Assembly: GCF_900129245.1 (NCBI RefSeq)
Contig: NZ_FQUT01000010.1
Location: 62,001-126,000 of the forward strand
Length of the DNA stretch: 64,000 bases
From: Chryseobacterium arachidis
GTDB lineage: Bacteria; Bacteroidota; Bacteroidia; Flavobacteriales; Weeksellaceae
Reading direction: 5' to 3'
The stretch's first letter is position 1. Every line of letters begins with the position of its first letter. A model generated the notes under the pieces. It worked only from the letters and a program-made list of their open reading frames with translations. It searched no databases and was not told where the DNA came from. Both the position numbers and the translations under genes were made by a program. Of the stretch, positions 41,891 through 50,217 are shown one piece after another.

Positions 41891-43612
41891 ATGAAAAGAG
41901 TCATCCTATTATCCGCTTTTTTATTGTCTCAATTTGGGACATCACAACTTTTAAAAACAGATGGACAAAAAATCGTTAACGATAAAGGTGAAAATGTACA
42001 GCTAAGAGGTCTTGGTCTCGGAGGATGGATGCTTCAGGAGGGCTACATGTTGAAAACTGCTGATTTTGCCGGTCCGCAATATAAAATCAAGGAAAAAATT
42101 GCAGAACTGATCGGTGAAGACGGAATGAACGAATTTTACAAAGCTTATCTGAAAAACGGCATCACCAAACAGGATATCGACTTTTTAAAGAAAGCAGGCT
42201 TCAATTCAATCAGGCTTCCGATGCATTATAATCTGTACACATTACCAATTGAAAAAGAAAAGGTAAAAGGCCAAAATACCTGGCTGGAAGAAGGCTTCAA
42301 AATGACTGATGATCTTTTGAAATGGTGTGCTGCCAACAAAATGTATCTTATTCTTGATCTGCACGCAGCGCCAGGCGGACAGGGAAATGATGTGAATATT
42401 TCGGACAACGACAAATCAAAACCATCACTTTGGGACAGCGAAGAAAATCAAAAAAAGACAATTGCACTTTGGAAAAAATTAGCCGAAAGATATAAAGATG
42501 AAGCTTGGATCGGAGGTTATGACCTGATTAACGAACCTAACATTAATTTCACAGGAAAAAACCCGAATGGAACCGATGAAATGTCGAACGCACCACTTTG
42601 GAAACTGCAGAAAGACATTACAGAAGCAATCCGTTTGGTGGATAAAAAACATATTATTTTTCTGGAAGGAAATGGCTGGGGAAATAATTATAACGGTCTG
42701 ACGACGCTTTGGGACAACAATATAGCATTCAGCTTTCATAAATACTGGAATTTCAACGATGACGCCACTTTGAAATTTGCTTTGGATCTAAGAGAAAAAC
42801 ACAATATGCCAATCTGGCTGGGGGAAACAGGAGAAAACTCGAACGTTTGGTTTACAGAATTGATTCAGTTATTAAACAAGCATAATATTGGTTACGCTTT
42901 CTGGCCGATGAAAAAGATCGATAATATTGCCGGAATTACCAATGTAAAAATCACTCCGGAATACCAAAAATTATTGGACTACTGGAAGAATGGCGGTGAA
43001 AAACCGTCTAAAGAATTTGCTAAAAAAACTTTAATGCAGATCGCAGAAAACTATAAATTCAGCAACACTGAAATTAAAAATGATGTGATTGATGCGATGT
43101 TCAGACAGACAACGGATAATTCTACAAAACCATTTAAAAACCATCAGGCTCCTGGGAAAATTTTGGCAACAGATTATGATTTGGGAAGAATCGGCTCTTC
43201 TTATTCCGACAAAGATTTCATCAATCTTTGGGTGAGTGATCCTGCAAAAAGATCTGAATGGAACTCAGGAAATCAGCTGAGAAATGACGGAGTCGATATT
43301 TATAAAACAAGTGATAACCAATATTATGTTGGCAAAACGGAGCCTGGAGAATGGCTTCAGTATACCCTCCATTCAAAAATTGATAAAGCTTATACTTTTG
43401 ACATCAATTATGCAAGCGATACTACCGGAAAAATCGTAATTAAAGATGCTTCAGGAAAACAACTGGCCACTTTTTCTCTAAATTCCACAGGAGGAAACGA
43501 AATTTGGAAGACCGTTTCTGCAAAGGGAATTAACCTTAAAAAGGGAGAAAATAAAATCAGAATTTATTTCGAAAGCGAAGGAATTAATTTAAAATATTTT
43601 GAAGTTAAATAA
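41891..43612 (+). CDS. Glycoside hydrolase family 5 glucanase with CBM6-like domain
   Basis: The 573-residue exported enzyme has a signal peptide (MKRVILLSAFLLSQFGTSQ) and a GH5 (alpha/beta)8 domain. The acid/base Glu215 is in YDLINEPNINF and the nucleophile Glu312 in WLGETGENSNVWF. The start QLRGLGLGGWMLQEG is the classic first beta strand. A C-terminal domain (about 430-573) with YYVGKTEPGEWLQYTL and KIRIYFESEGINLKYFEVK looks like a CBM6-type carbohydrate-binding module. It would hydrolyse beta-glucans or related polymers outside the cell. No sus-like transporter lies beside it. Confidence 0.93.
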   Translation: MKRVILLSAFLLSQFGTSQLLKTDGQKIVNDKGENVQLRGLGLGGWMLQEGYMLKTADFAGPQYKIKEKIAELIGEDGMNEFYKAYLKNGITKQDIDFLKKAGFNSIRLPMHYNLYTLPIEKEKVKGQNTWLEEGFKMTDDLLKWCAANKMYLILDLHAAPGGQGNDVNISDNDKSKPSLWDSEENQKKTIALWKKLAERYKDEAWIGGYDLINEPNINFTGKNPNGTDEMSNAPLWKLQKDITEAIRLVDKKHIIFLEGNGWGNNYNGLTTLWDNNIAFSFHKYWNFNDDATLKFALDLREKHNMPIWLGETGENSNVWFTELIQLLNKHNIGYAFWPMKKIDNIAGITNVKITPEYQKLLDYWKNGGEKPSKEFAKKTLMQIAENYKFSNTEIKNDVIDAMFRQTTDNSTKPFKNHQAPGKILATDYDLGRIGSSYSDKDFINLWVSDPAKRSEWNSGNQLRNDGVDIYKTSDNQYYVGKTEPGEWLQYTLHSKIDKAYTFDINYASDTTGKIVIKDASGKQLATFSLNSTGGNEIWKTVSAKGINLKKGENKIRIYFESEGINLKYFEVK

Positions 43613-43669
43613 AGATTTAAAATCCAGAATCAAATAATTTTTAATTACTTTGCCAAAAATTAAACTATT

Positions 43670-44125
43670 ATGGAAACACAATCACCTTTTGAACAATTTG
43701 ATGAGTTGAGAATCGACAGCGCCGCAAAATCCTTTCTGGGGGAAGCTGCGAAATGGACCACTTTTTTGGCTATTTTGGGCTATATCGGAATAGGGTTTAT
43801 GGTAATCGCTGCCTTATTTATGATGACTTTGGGAGCATCTATGAGCTCATACAACAGCATGATGCCGATGGGCGGCGGAGCTATTTTCTCTGTTTTTTAC
43901 TTAGTCCTTGCAGGGCTTTATTTTATCCCGATCAATTATCTTTATAAGTTTTCTTCCAATATGAAAGAAGCTTTGCGTTCTAACAACCAGACAAGCCTTA
44001 CGAAATCCTTTGAGTATCTGAAATCACATTACAAATTCATAGGAATTCTTACCATTATCGTATTTAGTATTTATATCCTTGCTATTTTTGGTGTAATGAT
44101 TGCAGGGATCAGCGGTATGAGATAA
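43670..44125 (+). CDS. DUF5362-family membrane protein
   Basis: The 151-residue protein has a soluble N terminus and three or four membrane helices (about 28-52, 62-82, 118-145), with Met/Gly-rich loops (MMTLGASMSSYNSMMPMGGG). The family is known only in Bacteroidota and has no assigned function. It follows the glucanase gene by 57 bp and may be co-transcribed; a terminator follows it. Confidence 0.85.
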   Translation: METQSPFEQFDELRIDSAAKSFLGEAAKWTTFLAILGYIGIGFMVIAALFMMTLGASMSSYNSMMPMGGGAIFSVFYLVLAGLYFIPINYLYKFSSNMKEALRSNNQTSLTKSFEYLKSHYKFIGILTIIVFSIYILAIFGVMIAGISGMR

Positions 44126-44150
44126 ATTAAAAATTAAAATTAACAATTAC

Positions 44151-44180
44151 AATCCTTCTGTTTTTCAGAAGGATTTTTTT
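44151..44180 (+). terminator. Intrinsic terminator after DUF5362
   Basis: AATCCTTCTG pairs perfectly with CAGAAGGATT with a TTTTT loop and is followed by TTTTT. Confidence 0.9.
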
Positions 44181-44193
44181 AACCCAAAATATT

Positions 44194-45072
44194 ATGAAAA
44201 AAATTAGCCTTTTGTTTATGATGATTTCTGCCATTGTGTTGGGCCAGCAATCTGTTTTAGATCAAAAAATCAACTCTTTGATCAGCAATAAAAAAGCGAC
44301 CGTCGGAATTTCGGTTTTGGACTTTGAAAACGGTTTTAAATACAGCAAAAATGCCGATAAAAAACTTCCGATGCAGAGTGTCTTCAAGTTCCATATTGCA
44401 GCCACTGTTCTGGATTATGTAGATAAGGGAAAATTATCATTGGATCAGAAAATTGTATTGAATACATCAAATTTATTGGGAAACACATGGTCGCCGCTTC
44501 GGGATAAATATCCTAACGGTGGAGTCTCGGTTCCTTTAAGTGAAATTCTGGAGTTTACCGTTGCAAAAAGCGACAACAACGGTTGTGATATTATGCTGAA
44601 ACTTCTGGGCGGAACACAAACAGTTCAGAAATTTATAAATTCTAAAGGCATAAAAGGCTTTCAGATTAAATACAACGAAGCAGAGATGCATAAAGACTGG
44701 AATCTACAGTACGAAAACTACAGTACGATGAATGCTGCGACGGATGCTCTAAGGAAATTTTATGACGGAAAACTGCTTTCGAAAAAATCTACCGATTATC
44801 TGATGAAAGTCATGCTCTCCACCTCCACCGGAAAAAATAAATTGATTGAGCAGCTTCCAAAAAACACGCCTGTAGCAAGAAAAACGGGATCTTCCGGGAA
44901 GAATAAAGCCGGTTTAACAGGTGCAGAAAATGAAATTGCCATCATCACATTACCGAATGGCAAGCATTATGCAATAGCTGTATTTGTCAGTAATTCAACG
45001 GAAACCGAAGAAGTAAACTGCAGGATGATTTCAGATATTTCCAAACTTGTCTGGGATTATTTTAATAAGTAA
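44194..45072 (+). CDS. bla: Class A beta-lactamase (CIA/CGA-like)
   Basis: The 292-residue exported serine beta-lactamase has a signal peptide (about 1-18). The catalytic Ser62-x-x-Lys65 (SVFK) and the SDN loop (126-128) are intact, and so is the KTG triad (230-232). The omega-loop Glu lies in NEAEMHKDW (Glu162 or Glu164). The overall pattern, with QYENYSTMNAATDALRKFY, is that of the chromosomal class A2 enzymes of Chryseobacterium (CGA and CIA types), which hydrolyse extended-spectrum cephalosporins. It is in a stable chromosomal context with no mobile element at its borders, so it is likely intrinsic. Confidence 0.92.
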   Translation: MKKISLLFMMISAIVLGQQSVLDQKINSLISNKKATVGISVLDFENGFKYSKNADKKLPMQSVFKFHIAATVLDYVDKGKLSLDQKIVLNTSNLLGNTWSPLRDKYPNGGVSVPLSEILEFTVAKSDNNGCDIMLKLLGGTQTVQKFINSKGIKGFQIKYNEAEMHKDWNLQYENYSTMNAATDALRKFYDGKLLSKKSTDYLMKVMLSTSTGKNKLIEQLPKNTPVARKTGSSGKNKAGLTGAENEIAIITLPNGKHYAIAVFVSNSTETEEVNCRMISDISKLVWDYFNK

Positions 45073-45103
45073 AATTTAAAGCTTAATTTTAAAACCATTA
45101 AAA

Positions 45104-45520
45104 ATGAAAAAAATACTTTTAACAATAGGATTATTCAGTTCAGTATTATTCTTTGCACAAAAGAATGAAAACTATCTGCAGATCGGCTATCACAGTATGT
45201 GCTGTGGAACCCCGTCGGCAGATCCCGTGATGAATTATGTGAACCAGTTCAAGAAAAAAAATAAGGTTAAAAACCTTGAAGTTTACAGACAAAACGGCTT
45301 GGGAAGAGAAGGTGAATTCAATATTTATATAGGAACAGATGGATTTTCTCAAAAGCAGAAATCAAAATTCATTACCGGTCTTAAAGCTGCGGTAGACTCC
45401 CAAAACAGAGCTAGAAAGAGCCCTAACAGCGACGGTACTGTAAGTTTTGATGCAACAGAACTGGTAAAAAAAGCTGATCTTTCCAACGCCAGAAATCTAA
45501 CCCTAATCAATAATAAATAA
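45104..45520 (+). CDS. Exported protein, unknown function
   Basis: The 138-residue product has a signal peptide (MKKILLTIGLFSSVLFFAQ) and an otherwise hydrophilic sequence with three cysteines in the mature part at most (MCCGTPSADP). No domain is clear. It lies between the beta-lactamase (31-bp gap) and the hydroxybutyryl-CoA dehydrogenase (21-bp gap) genes on the same strand, so it is probably in their transcript without a functional link I can name. Confidence 0.75.
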   Translation: MKKILLTIGLFSSVLFFAQKNENYLQIGYHSMCCGTPSADPVMNYVNQFKKKNKVKNLEVYRQNGLGREGEFNIYIGTDGFSQKQKSKFITGLKAAVDSQNRARKSPNSDGTVSFDATELVKKADLSNARNLTLINNK

Positions 45521-45541
45521 TTAAAACTTAAATAAGGAAAA

Positions 45542-46435
45542 ATGATCAACAACATTGTAGTTATCGGAGCCGGAACCATGGGAAATGGTATTGCACACAC
45601 TTTCGCACAAAGCGGGTTTAAAGTAAATCTTGTAGATGTATCTCAGGAAGCTTTGGACAGAGGGCTGAAAACCATTACCACCAATCTCGACAGAATAATT
45701 GCAAAGGGAAACCTTACCGAAGAACAAAAGGCCGAAACTTTAGGAAATATTACGACTTTCACGGCTCTTCAGGACGCTGTAGGAAATGCAGATCTTATTG
45801 TAGAAGCCGCTACTGAAAATCAGGAACTGAAGCTGAAAATCTTCGGACAGATGGATGAGTTTGCTCCCGAAAACTGTATTTTGGCGACAAACACTTCATC
45901 AATATCTATCACAAAAATCGCTGCAGCAACAAAAAGAGCTGATAAAGTAATCGGAATGCACTTTATGAACCCAGTTCCAATCATGAAACTGGTTGAGATT
46001 ATCAAAGGCTACTCTACTTCCAAAGAAACTTTTGATTCGATCTACGAAATGAGCAAAACATTGGGAAAAGTTCCTGTAGAAGTGAACGATTATCCTGGCT
46101 TTGTGGCCAACAGAATTTTAATGCCGATGATTAATGAATCGATCGAAACGCTTTACAACGGAGTTGCAGGCGTTGAAGAGATTGATACCGTAATGAAATT
46201 AGGAATGGCTCATCCGATGGGACCGCTTCAGCTGGCAGATTTTATTGGTCTTGATGTTTGTCTAGCCATCTTAAACGTAATGTATGATGGCTTTAAAAAT
46301 CCTAAATATGCGCCGAATCCATTATTGGTAAACATGGTAATGGCAGGAAAATTAGGTGTAAAATCCGGAGAAGGTTTCTATGATTACTCTGTAAGCAAAA
46401 AAGCTGAAAAAGTAGCAAAAATGTTTTCAAAATAA
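45542..46435 (+). CDS. 3-hydroxybutyryl-CoA dehydrogenase
   Basis: The 297-residue NAD(P)-dependent enzyme interconverts acetoacetyl-CoA and 3-hydroxybutyryl-CoA. The dinucleotide motif is VIGAGTMGNGIAHTFAQSG. ATNTSSISIT carries the catalytic Ser, GMHFMNPVPIMKLVEI the catalytic His, and DYPGFVANRILMPMINE the Asn that closes the site, as in PaaH/Hbd enzymes. It lacks the hydratase domain of fused FadB proteins. It is probably part of fatty-acid or phenylacetate-type degradation, but no partner genes are adjacent. Confidence 0.94.
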   Translation: MINNIVVIGAGTMGNGIAHTFAQSGFKVNLVDVSQEALDRGLKTITTNLDRIIAKGNLTEEQKAETLGNITTFTALQDAVGNADLIVEAATENQELKLKIFGQMDEFAPENCILATNTSSISITKIAAATKRADKVIGMHFMNPVPIMKLVEIIKGYSTSKETFDSIYEMSKTLGKVPVEVNDYPGFVANRILMPMINESIETLYNGVAGVEEIDTVMKLGMAHPMGPLQLADFIGLDVCLAILNVMYDGFKNPKYAPNPLLVNMVMAGKLGVKSGEGFYDYSVSKKAEKVAKMFSK

Positions 46436-46451
46436 GAAAGGTGAACGTGAA

Positions 46452-46545
46452 TAGTCAGTTGTAAATTTTTTCAATCTCGAGGATTTTAATTTAAAATTAA
46501 ATTCACTTGAAGAAATTGACTTGCATTGCAAAATTCACTAATTAC
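46452..46545. repeat. Palindromic repeat, 'TTGACTTGC..GCAAAATTCAC' type, second copy
   Basis: ATAGTCAGTTGTAAATTTTT at the left and AAATTGACTTGCATTGCAAA then ATTCAC at the right. It matches 14344-14420 in order and spacing, although the inner part is different. Confidence 0.65.
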
Positions 46546-46552
46546 ACATTTC

Positions 46553-47875
46553 ATGAAATTTAAAGAAAAATATATTCAGATATCAATGGTCATCATTACT
46601 GTAGTGATGACCATTTTACGTTTTTTACTTAATGAAAAAGGACGAACCAACCCGGATTCTATCCGGTACATGAGGTTTGCACACAATCTTCCTTATATAG
46701 ATAACACTACTACTCCACTTGGTTATCCGGCTTCCATCAAATTCTTTACATTTTTTGGACCTGATGAATTCTGGAGCAGTAAATTAGTTGCAGTTCTTTC
46801 TTATCTTTTTATCATTTTCTTTGCCTGGAAAAAGAAATTTTTCTTTAAAGAATCGATTGTAGTAAGTGCTTTATTCAGCTTTGTTTCGATTTTTTCTTAT
46901 ACGATGAGCGAACCGCTGATTTTACCTTTTGTCATGGTCTTTCTTTACATTTCAATGCAAATTATCAATGGTAAATTAGAAAAGGGAAGAGCCATATTTT
47001 ATCTTTCACTTATCCTGATCGCTCTTTACAACATCCGTTACAGCTCATTATTCATTATCGGAGGTGCCGGACTTTACGGAATTGTATTTTGGAAGAAAAA
47101 GTTTTCTTCGGTATTTATTATTTCAGCAATAATCGGTGGAATTTTTGTGATTTTATATAAGTTTCTTTTTATCGATTACTTTAATGAAAATTATGTTAAA
47201 GGAGCATTAGTTATAGGTTTGCATCCCACTTCAAAACTTCTTGTTGAATTGTTTCAGGGGCTTTGTACAACTTTTAATCCGTTTATTCATATCGCCAATC
47301 CTGGCGGAGGAATTATTAACTATGGAATTTACGGGATCGGATTCTTAAATATTTTTTTGATTATTTATCTTTTTGTAAAATATAAGCTTTCCGAATCAGA
47401 ATTTTTCTATGTTTTTGTAAGTACGGTAAGTGTAATTTGCTCCTATTTTGTACAGTATTTTTATTCTGTTAATGCCATAGATTATCGATTAATGGCACCT
47501 TTTAGTCTTCCGATCTGGCTGATTTATTTCAGAAAACTGTTTCATATTTTTGATATTAAAGTGTATGCAATAGGATTTTTAAGTATTATGTCCGGAATTC
47601 TGTTCACATGGCTTTCTAAAGGAAACTATCTTGAAAACAGAAAAGAAATGAAACAGTTCTTACAATCTGAGAAGCTTGATAAAGTTCCTTTATTATTTTA
47701 TCTCGAAAATATCGAAGAATTTGAACTTGAGAAAATACAGGTTGCGGAACTGATAAGCACCGTTAATCCCAATATAGCCCTGACCTCAAAACCCAAAGAC
47801 ACGCTCCGGAAAACTACTTTAACGAGGTATAAAGTTTTACAAAAAATTAAGATAGACAAGAACAAATACCAATAA
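46553..47875 (+). CDS. Polytopic membrane protein, glycosyltransferase-like
   Basis: The 440-residue protein has about ten membrane helices and starts at the ATG at 46553; the longer frame would begin with repeat DNA. The first periplasmic loop contains NPDSIRYMRFAHNLPYIDNT, resembling the acidic loop of GT-C/PMT-like membrane glycosyltransferases and related flippases. I cannot name the family. It could act on a lipid-linked sugar, but this is inference from topology only. No neighbouring sugar genes support it. Confidence 0.65.
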   Translation: MKFKEKYIQISMVIITVVMTILRFLLNEKGRTNPDSIRYMRFAHNLPYIDNTTTPLGYPASIKFFTFFGPDEFWSSKLVAVLSYLFIIFFAWKKKFFFKESIVVSALFSFVSIFSYTMSEPLILPFVMVFLYISMQIINGKLEKGRAIFYLSLILIALYNIRYSSLFIIGGAGLYGIVFWKKKFSSVFIISAIIGGIFVILYKFLFIDYFNENYVKGALVIGLHPTSKLLVELFQGLCTTFNPFIHIANPGGGIINYGIYGIGFLNIFLIIYLFVKYKLSESEFFYVFVSTVSVICSYFVQYFYSVNAIDYRLMAPFSLPIWLIYFRKLFHIFDIKVYAIGFLSIMSGILFTWLSKGNYLENRKEMKQFLQSEKLDKVPLLFYLENIEEFELEKIQVAELISTVNPNIALTSKPKDTLRKTTLTRYKVLQKIKIDKNKYQ

Positions 47876-47881
47876 TTTTAT

Positions 47882-47889
47882 TATCTTTG
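47882..47889 (+). promoter_or_regulatory. -7 element of the acidic small gene at 47914
   Basis: TATCTTTG, 24 bp before the start codon. Confidence 0.6.
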
Positions 47890-47913
47890 GTTTAAAGTTA
47901 AAACATTAAAAAA

Positions 47914-48153
47914 ATGAAATTACCAAAGTTTTTATTAGCAGATAATTCGGAATTTCCAGAAGATTTATTCGTTGTTCACACAGAATATCCAAGATTTATC
48001 TTAAACGTTGAGGAAGAAGAAGTAGAGTGGTTAGATGATTTGGAAGGTGATGATGAAGAAACAATGGCAGATGAAGCTACAAAAGTGGTAGAAGCTGCGT
48101 TCAAATGGTGTGACGAAGAGTTGGCTAAGTACGACGAAGAAGAGGAAGATTAA
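47914..48153 (+). CDS. Small acidic conserved protein
   Basis: The 79-residue product starts with MKLPKFLLADNSEFPEDLFV, VHTEYPRFILNV, and ends in a strongly acidic tail (DDLEGDDEETMADE, YDEEEED). It resembles a small DUF-type protein conserved in Flavobacteriia. It has no signal peptide or membrane helix. It has its own promoter and terminator (48176-48201), so it is monocistronic. The IS element lies right behind its terminator. Confidence 0.82.
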   Translation: MKLPKFLLADNSEFPEDLFVVHTEYPRFILNVEEEEVEWLDDLEGDDEETMADEATKVVEAAFKWCDEELAKYDEEEED

Positions 48154-48175
48154 TAAATTAACCATCTAAACATAA

Positions 48176-48201
48176 AAAAGGAACTCAATCGAGTTCCTTT
48201 T
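48176..48201 (+). terminator. Intrinsic terminator of the acidic small gene
   Basis: AAAAGGAACTC pairs perfectly with GAGTTCCTTTT with an AATC loop. Confidence 0.88.
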
Positions 48202-48347
48202 GTTTTTTATTCAGGTAATGTGGTCAAAAATAGTTGGTGTTTTTCACAAAAATAATTCGTAATATTTGGCGACTGATTGGAAGAGGAAGCAAGCAATGCT
48301 GAGGAGCAACTTGCCAGCAATACAGTCAGTGCTGTACACAATAGTTT

Positions 48348-48374
48348 AAAGGATGGTAAAAACCATCCTTTTTT
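48348..48374 (+). terminator. Hairpin inside the IS
   Basis: AAAGGATGGT and ACCATCCTTT with an AAAA loop followed by TTTTG. It can stop outside transcription from the left side of the element. Confidence 0.75.
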
Positions 48375-48414
48375 GTATAAATTATTGGAACAGCTTTATG
48401 GCTAAAAAAACCTT

Positions 48415-49473
48415 TTATGATTTTAGATTTTTATAAAATAGATACCATTGGATAAACTTTTTTCTCCGACTTTTGGTAAGTCCTCGATGAATATTAAGAT
48501 TACCTTTCAGATGCCCGAAAAATGATTCTATTGCATTGGTTGTTTTTGGAATGTTATGATTTTGAAGAAAGATAAACATGTTGGGCAAAGCCTTTTTGAT
48601 AACCGAAAAACACCTTCTCACCATCTTGTGGGTGTACCAATATCTTTCTGTTTCCTGGCTGTATGATTTTTCATTCAAAAACTCTTTATGCTTTTCAGAC
48701 CAGTCTAAAAATTCCTTGATCCAATATTGCTTTTTAATTTCATTATCAATAAAATGGATTTTGCAGACAATTTCACGCAGCTCAAAACCCGCTATAGACT
48801 TTGGATAGGCAGAAAGCCATATTTTGCACATCCTCTGAATATGAACCAAACATCGCTGGACGGGAACTTTCGGACAAACTTTACGGATAGCTTTAAGTAA
48901 AGATTTGTCACCATCACAGGTTATCCCGCCAATTTTTATTCCTAAATTCAGAATGTTTTCCAAATCTTCTTTAAGTTCTTCATAATGCTCTCCATCTGTA
49001 ATTCTGTAAAGCTGAGTTTGTTTAAAAGTATTATCTCTGTATACCACCAAACAGATTTCATTAGAAAAATAAGTACCATCAATGAGCAAATAAACCTCCT
49101 TGTTCTGGCTGTAACTTAGCCTTGGAGCTTTCCCAAGCATCACGTTAAAATACCGCTGAAGAGTACTAACCGAATATCCGGACTCTGTTGAAATCTGCTC
49201 ATAAGTCTGTTTTCCGACAATCCATTTTTTGAACCAAATTTCTTTGTTTTTTAAGCTTACAGATTTATTTTCGGAAGTAAAATAAATGCCACAATTTTTA
49301 CATTTAAATCTGCGTTTTCCATTTTGCTTTCCCCATGAAATCACATCCAGACTTCTGCAACTCCAACAACGATTTTTTTTGAATTTCCAGCCATAAAAAA
49401 AGTTTATTGAAACAAAGTTCAATAAACTTTCTATATCATCAGTAACAATCGGCAATACAAAGACTTTTACCAA
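48415..49473 (-). CDS. IS256-family transposase, Zn-ribbon variant
   Basis: The 352-residue protein has an N-terminal zinc ribbon (Cys37, Cys40, Cys58 and Cys61 in CWSCRSL..FKCKNCG), an HTH (YEQISTESGYSVSTLQRYF) and a DDE catalytic core: LLIDGTYFSNE, GGITCDGDKSLL and TTNAIESFFGHLK. It catalyses cut-and-paste or copy-out transposition of its own element. The frame is intact, so the element may still be active. The likely start is a TTG within the right inverted repeat; no ATG lies upstream of the zinc ribbon. Confidence 0.9.
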   Translation of the reverse strand: MVKVFVLPIVTDDIESLLNFVSINFFYGWKFKKNRCWSCRSLDVISWGKQNGKRRFKCKNCGIYFTSENKSVSLKNKEIWFKKWIVGKQTYEQISTESGYSVSTLQRYFNVMLGKAPRLSYSQNKEVYLLIDGTYFSNEICLVVYRDNTFKQTQLYRITDGEHYEELKEDLENILNLGIKIGGITCDGDKSLLKAIRKVCPKVPVQRCLVHIQRMCKIWLSAYPKSIAGFELREIVCKIHFIDNEIKKQYWIKEFLDWSEKHKEFLNEKSYSQETERYWYTHKMVRRCFSVIKKALPNMFIFLQNHNIPKTTNAIESFFGHLKGNLNIHRGLTKSRRKKFIQWYLFYKNLKS

Positions 49474-49494
49474 CTATTTTTGACTATTAAACCT

Positions 49495-49905
49495 TTATTC
49501 AGCTTTATTAAATTTCAATAATAAAAGATTGTCCTGATACAGTTCTAAGACACTGCCTGTCACTACGTATTTATTGGCTTTTCCCACCATATCCATGAAG
49601 TTTTTCTCTACACTCATATTATCGCAGGCCATTCTTGTAGAACCCAATGCTCCGGCAGAGAAATTACCTGTAGAAGCCTCAATTTTTGCCGTTCCGAAGT
49701 AATTGTTACAGCCAGCATTCCCACTGATTTTTTCGCCTTCAATCTTCAGCGTCGGGATTTTTCCTTTCACATTATCTGCCAAAGCCCAATTTGTACCCGC
49801 AAGAGAAGGCTGAGCCTTTCCTACTTTCGATGCGGAGGATCCGGACATTGCACCGCAGGAAACCAAAACCGCTGCTGTACATATACTTAAAAAAAGATGT
49901 TTCAT
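49495..49905 (-). CDS. META/HslJ-domain lipoprotein
   Basis: The 136-residue protein has a lipoprotein signal with acceptor Cys17 (LVSCGAMSG) and a META domain with GTNWALADNVKGKIPTLKI, SGNAGCNNYFGTA, and GSTRMACDNM. HslJ-like proteins sit in the envelope; E. coli HslJ is tied to heat shock and novobiocin resistance. Its stop codon lies inside the target duplication made by the IS, so the reading frame survived the insertion without changing. It has its own promoter at 49926-49933. Confidence 0.9.
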   Translation of the reverse strand: MKHLFLSICTAAVLVSCGAMSGSSASKVGKAQPSLAGTNWALADNVKGKIPTLKIEGEKISGNAGCNNYFGTAKIEASTGNFSAGALGSTRMACDNMSVEKNFMDMVGKANKYVVTGSVLELYQDNLLLLKFNKAE

Positions 49906-49925
49906 TTTTTTCTTTTTGATTCAAC

Positions 49926-49933
49926 CAAATTTA
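49926..49933 (-). promoter_or_regulatory. -7 element of the HslJ-like gene
   Basis: TAAATTTG on the minus strand, 20 bp from the start codon. Confidence 0.6.
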
Positions 49934-50120
49934 CGGAAATATTATTATCTAAACGGTTTCCAGAGGATTTTATTGCTTTTTTAACGATTGTTCTTAACTA
50001 AAATTTTCATTAGAAACAGTTTCATTGTTATTCGAAATGTAGTAAGAATTTATACAATAAACATGGAATTTGTCCCGCAGATCTCACAATTTTCACAAAT
50101 GCCTGCAAATAGTTGTATTT

Positions 50121-50185
50121 TTTGGCTAAAGCCATTTTATTTTGTTATAATAATAAAAAAACGGGCTAAATAAAGCCCGTTCCAA
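50121..50185 (+). repeat. Double-hairpin repeat (GGCTAAAGCC type), third copy
   Basis: TTTGGCTAAAGCCATTTT, then an A-rich spacer, then ACGGGCTAAATAAAGCCCGT followed by TCCAATTGAT. It matches 11374-11434 in order and orientation. The gap 49934-50217 holds this repeat and a 'CCCGCAGATCTCACA' fragment and no gene. Confidence 0.75.
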
Positions 50186-50217
50186 TTGATCTATTTTGAT
50201 CTATATTTTTAAAGAAA

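Larger units (their letters stand above)
48215..49493 (-). mobile_element. IS256-type insertion sequence, complete, with 9-bp target duplication
   Basis: The 1279-bp element carries one transposase gene. Near its ends GTCAAAAATAGTTGGT (48223-48238) and its exact complement (49469-49484) form 16-bp inverted repeats. The direct repeat TTTATTCAG flanks the element at 48206-48214 and 49494-49502, within the 8-9 bp target duplication of IS256. I place the outer boundaries next to these repeats, which adds 8-9 less conserved bases outside the perfect inverted repeat. The right-hand copy contains the stop codon of the HslJ-like gene. The 48241-48410 part is non-coding and includes a hairpin. Confidence 0.85.

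Noticed and set aside
48223..49484. IS ends placed exactly at the 16-bp perfect inverted repeat
   Set aside because: No direct repeat flanks that position, while a 9-bp direct repeat flanks the slightly wider 48215-49493 interval.
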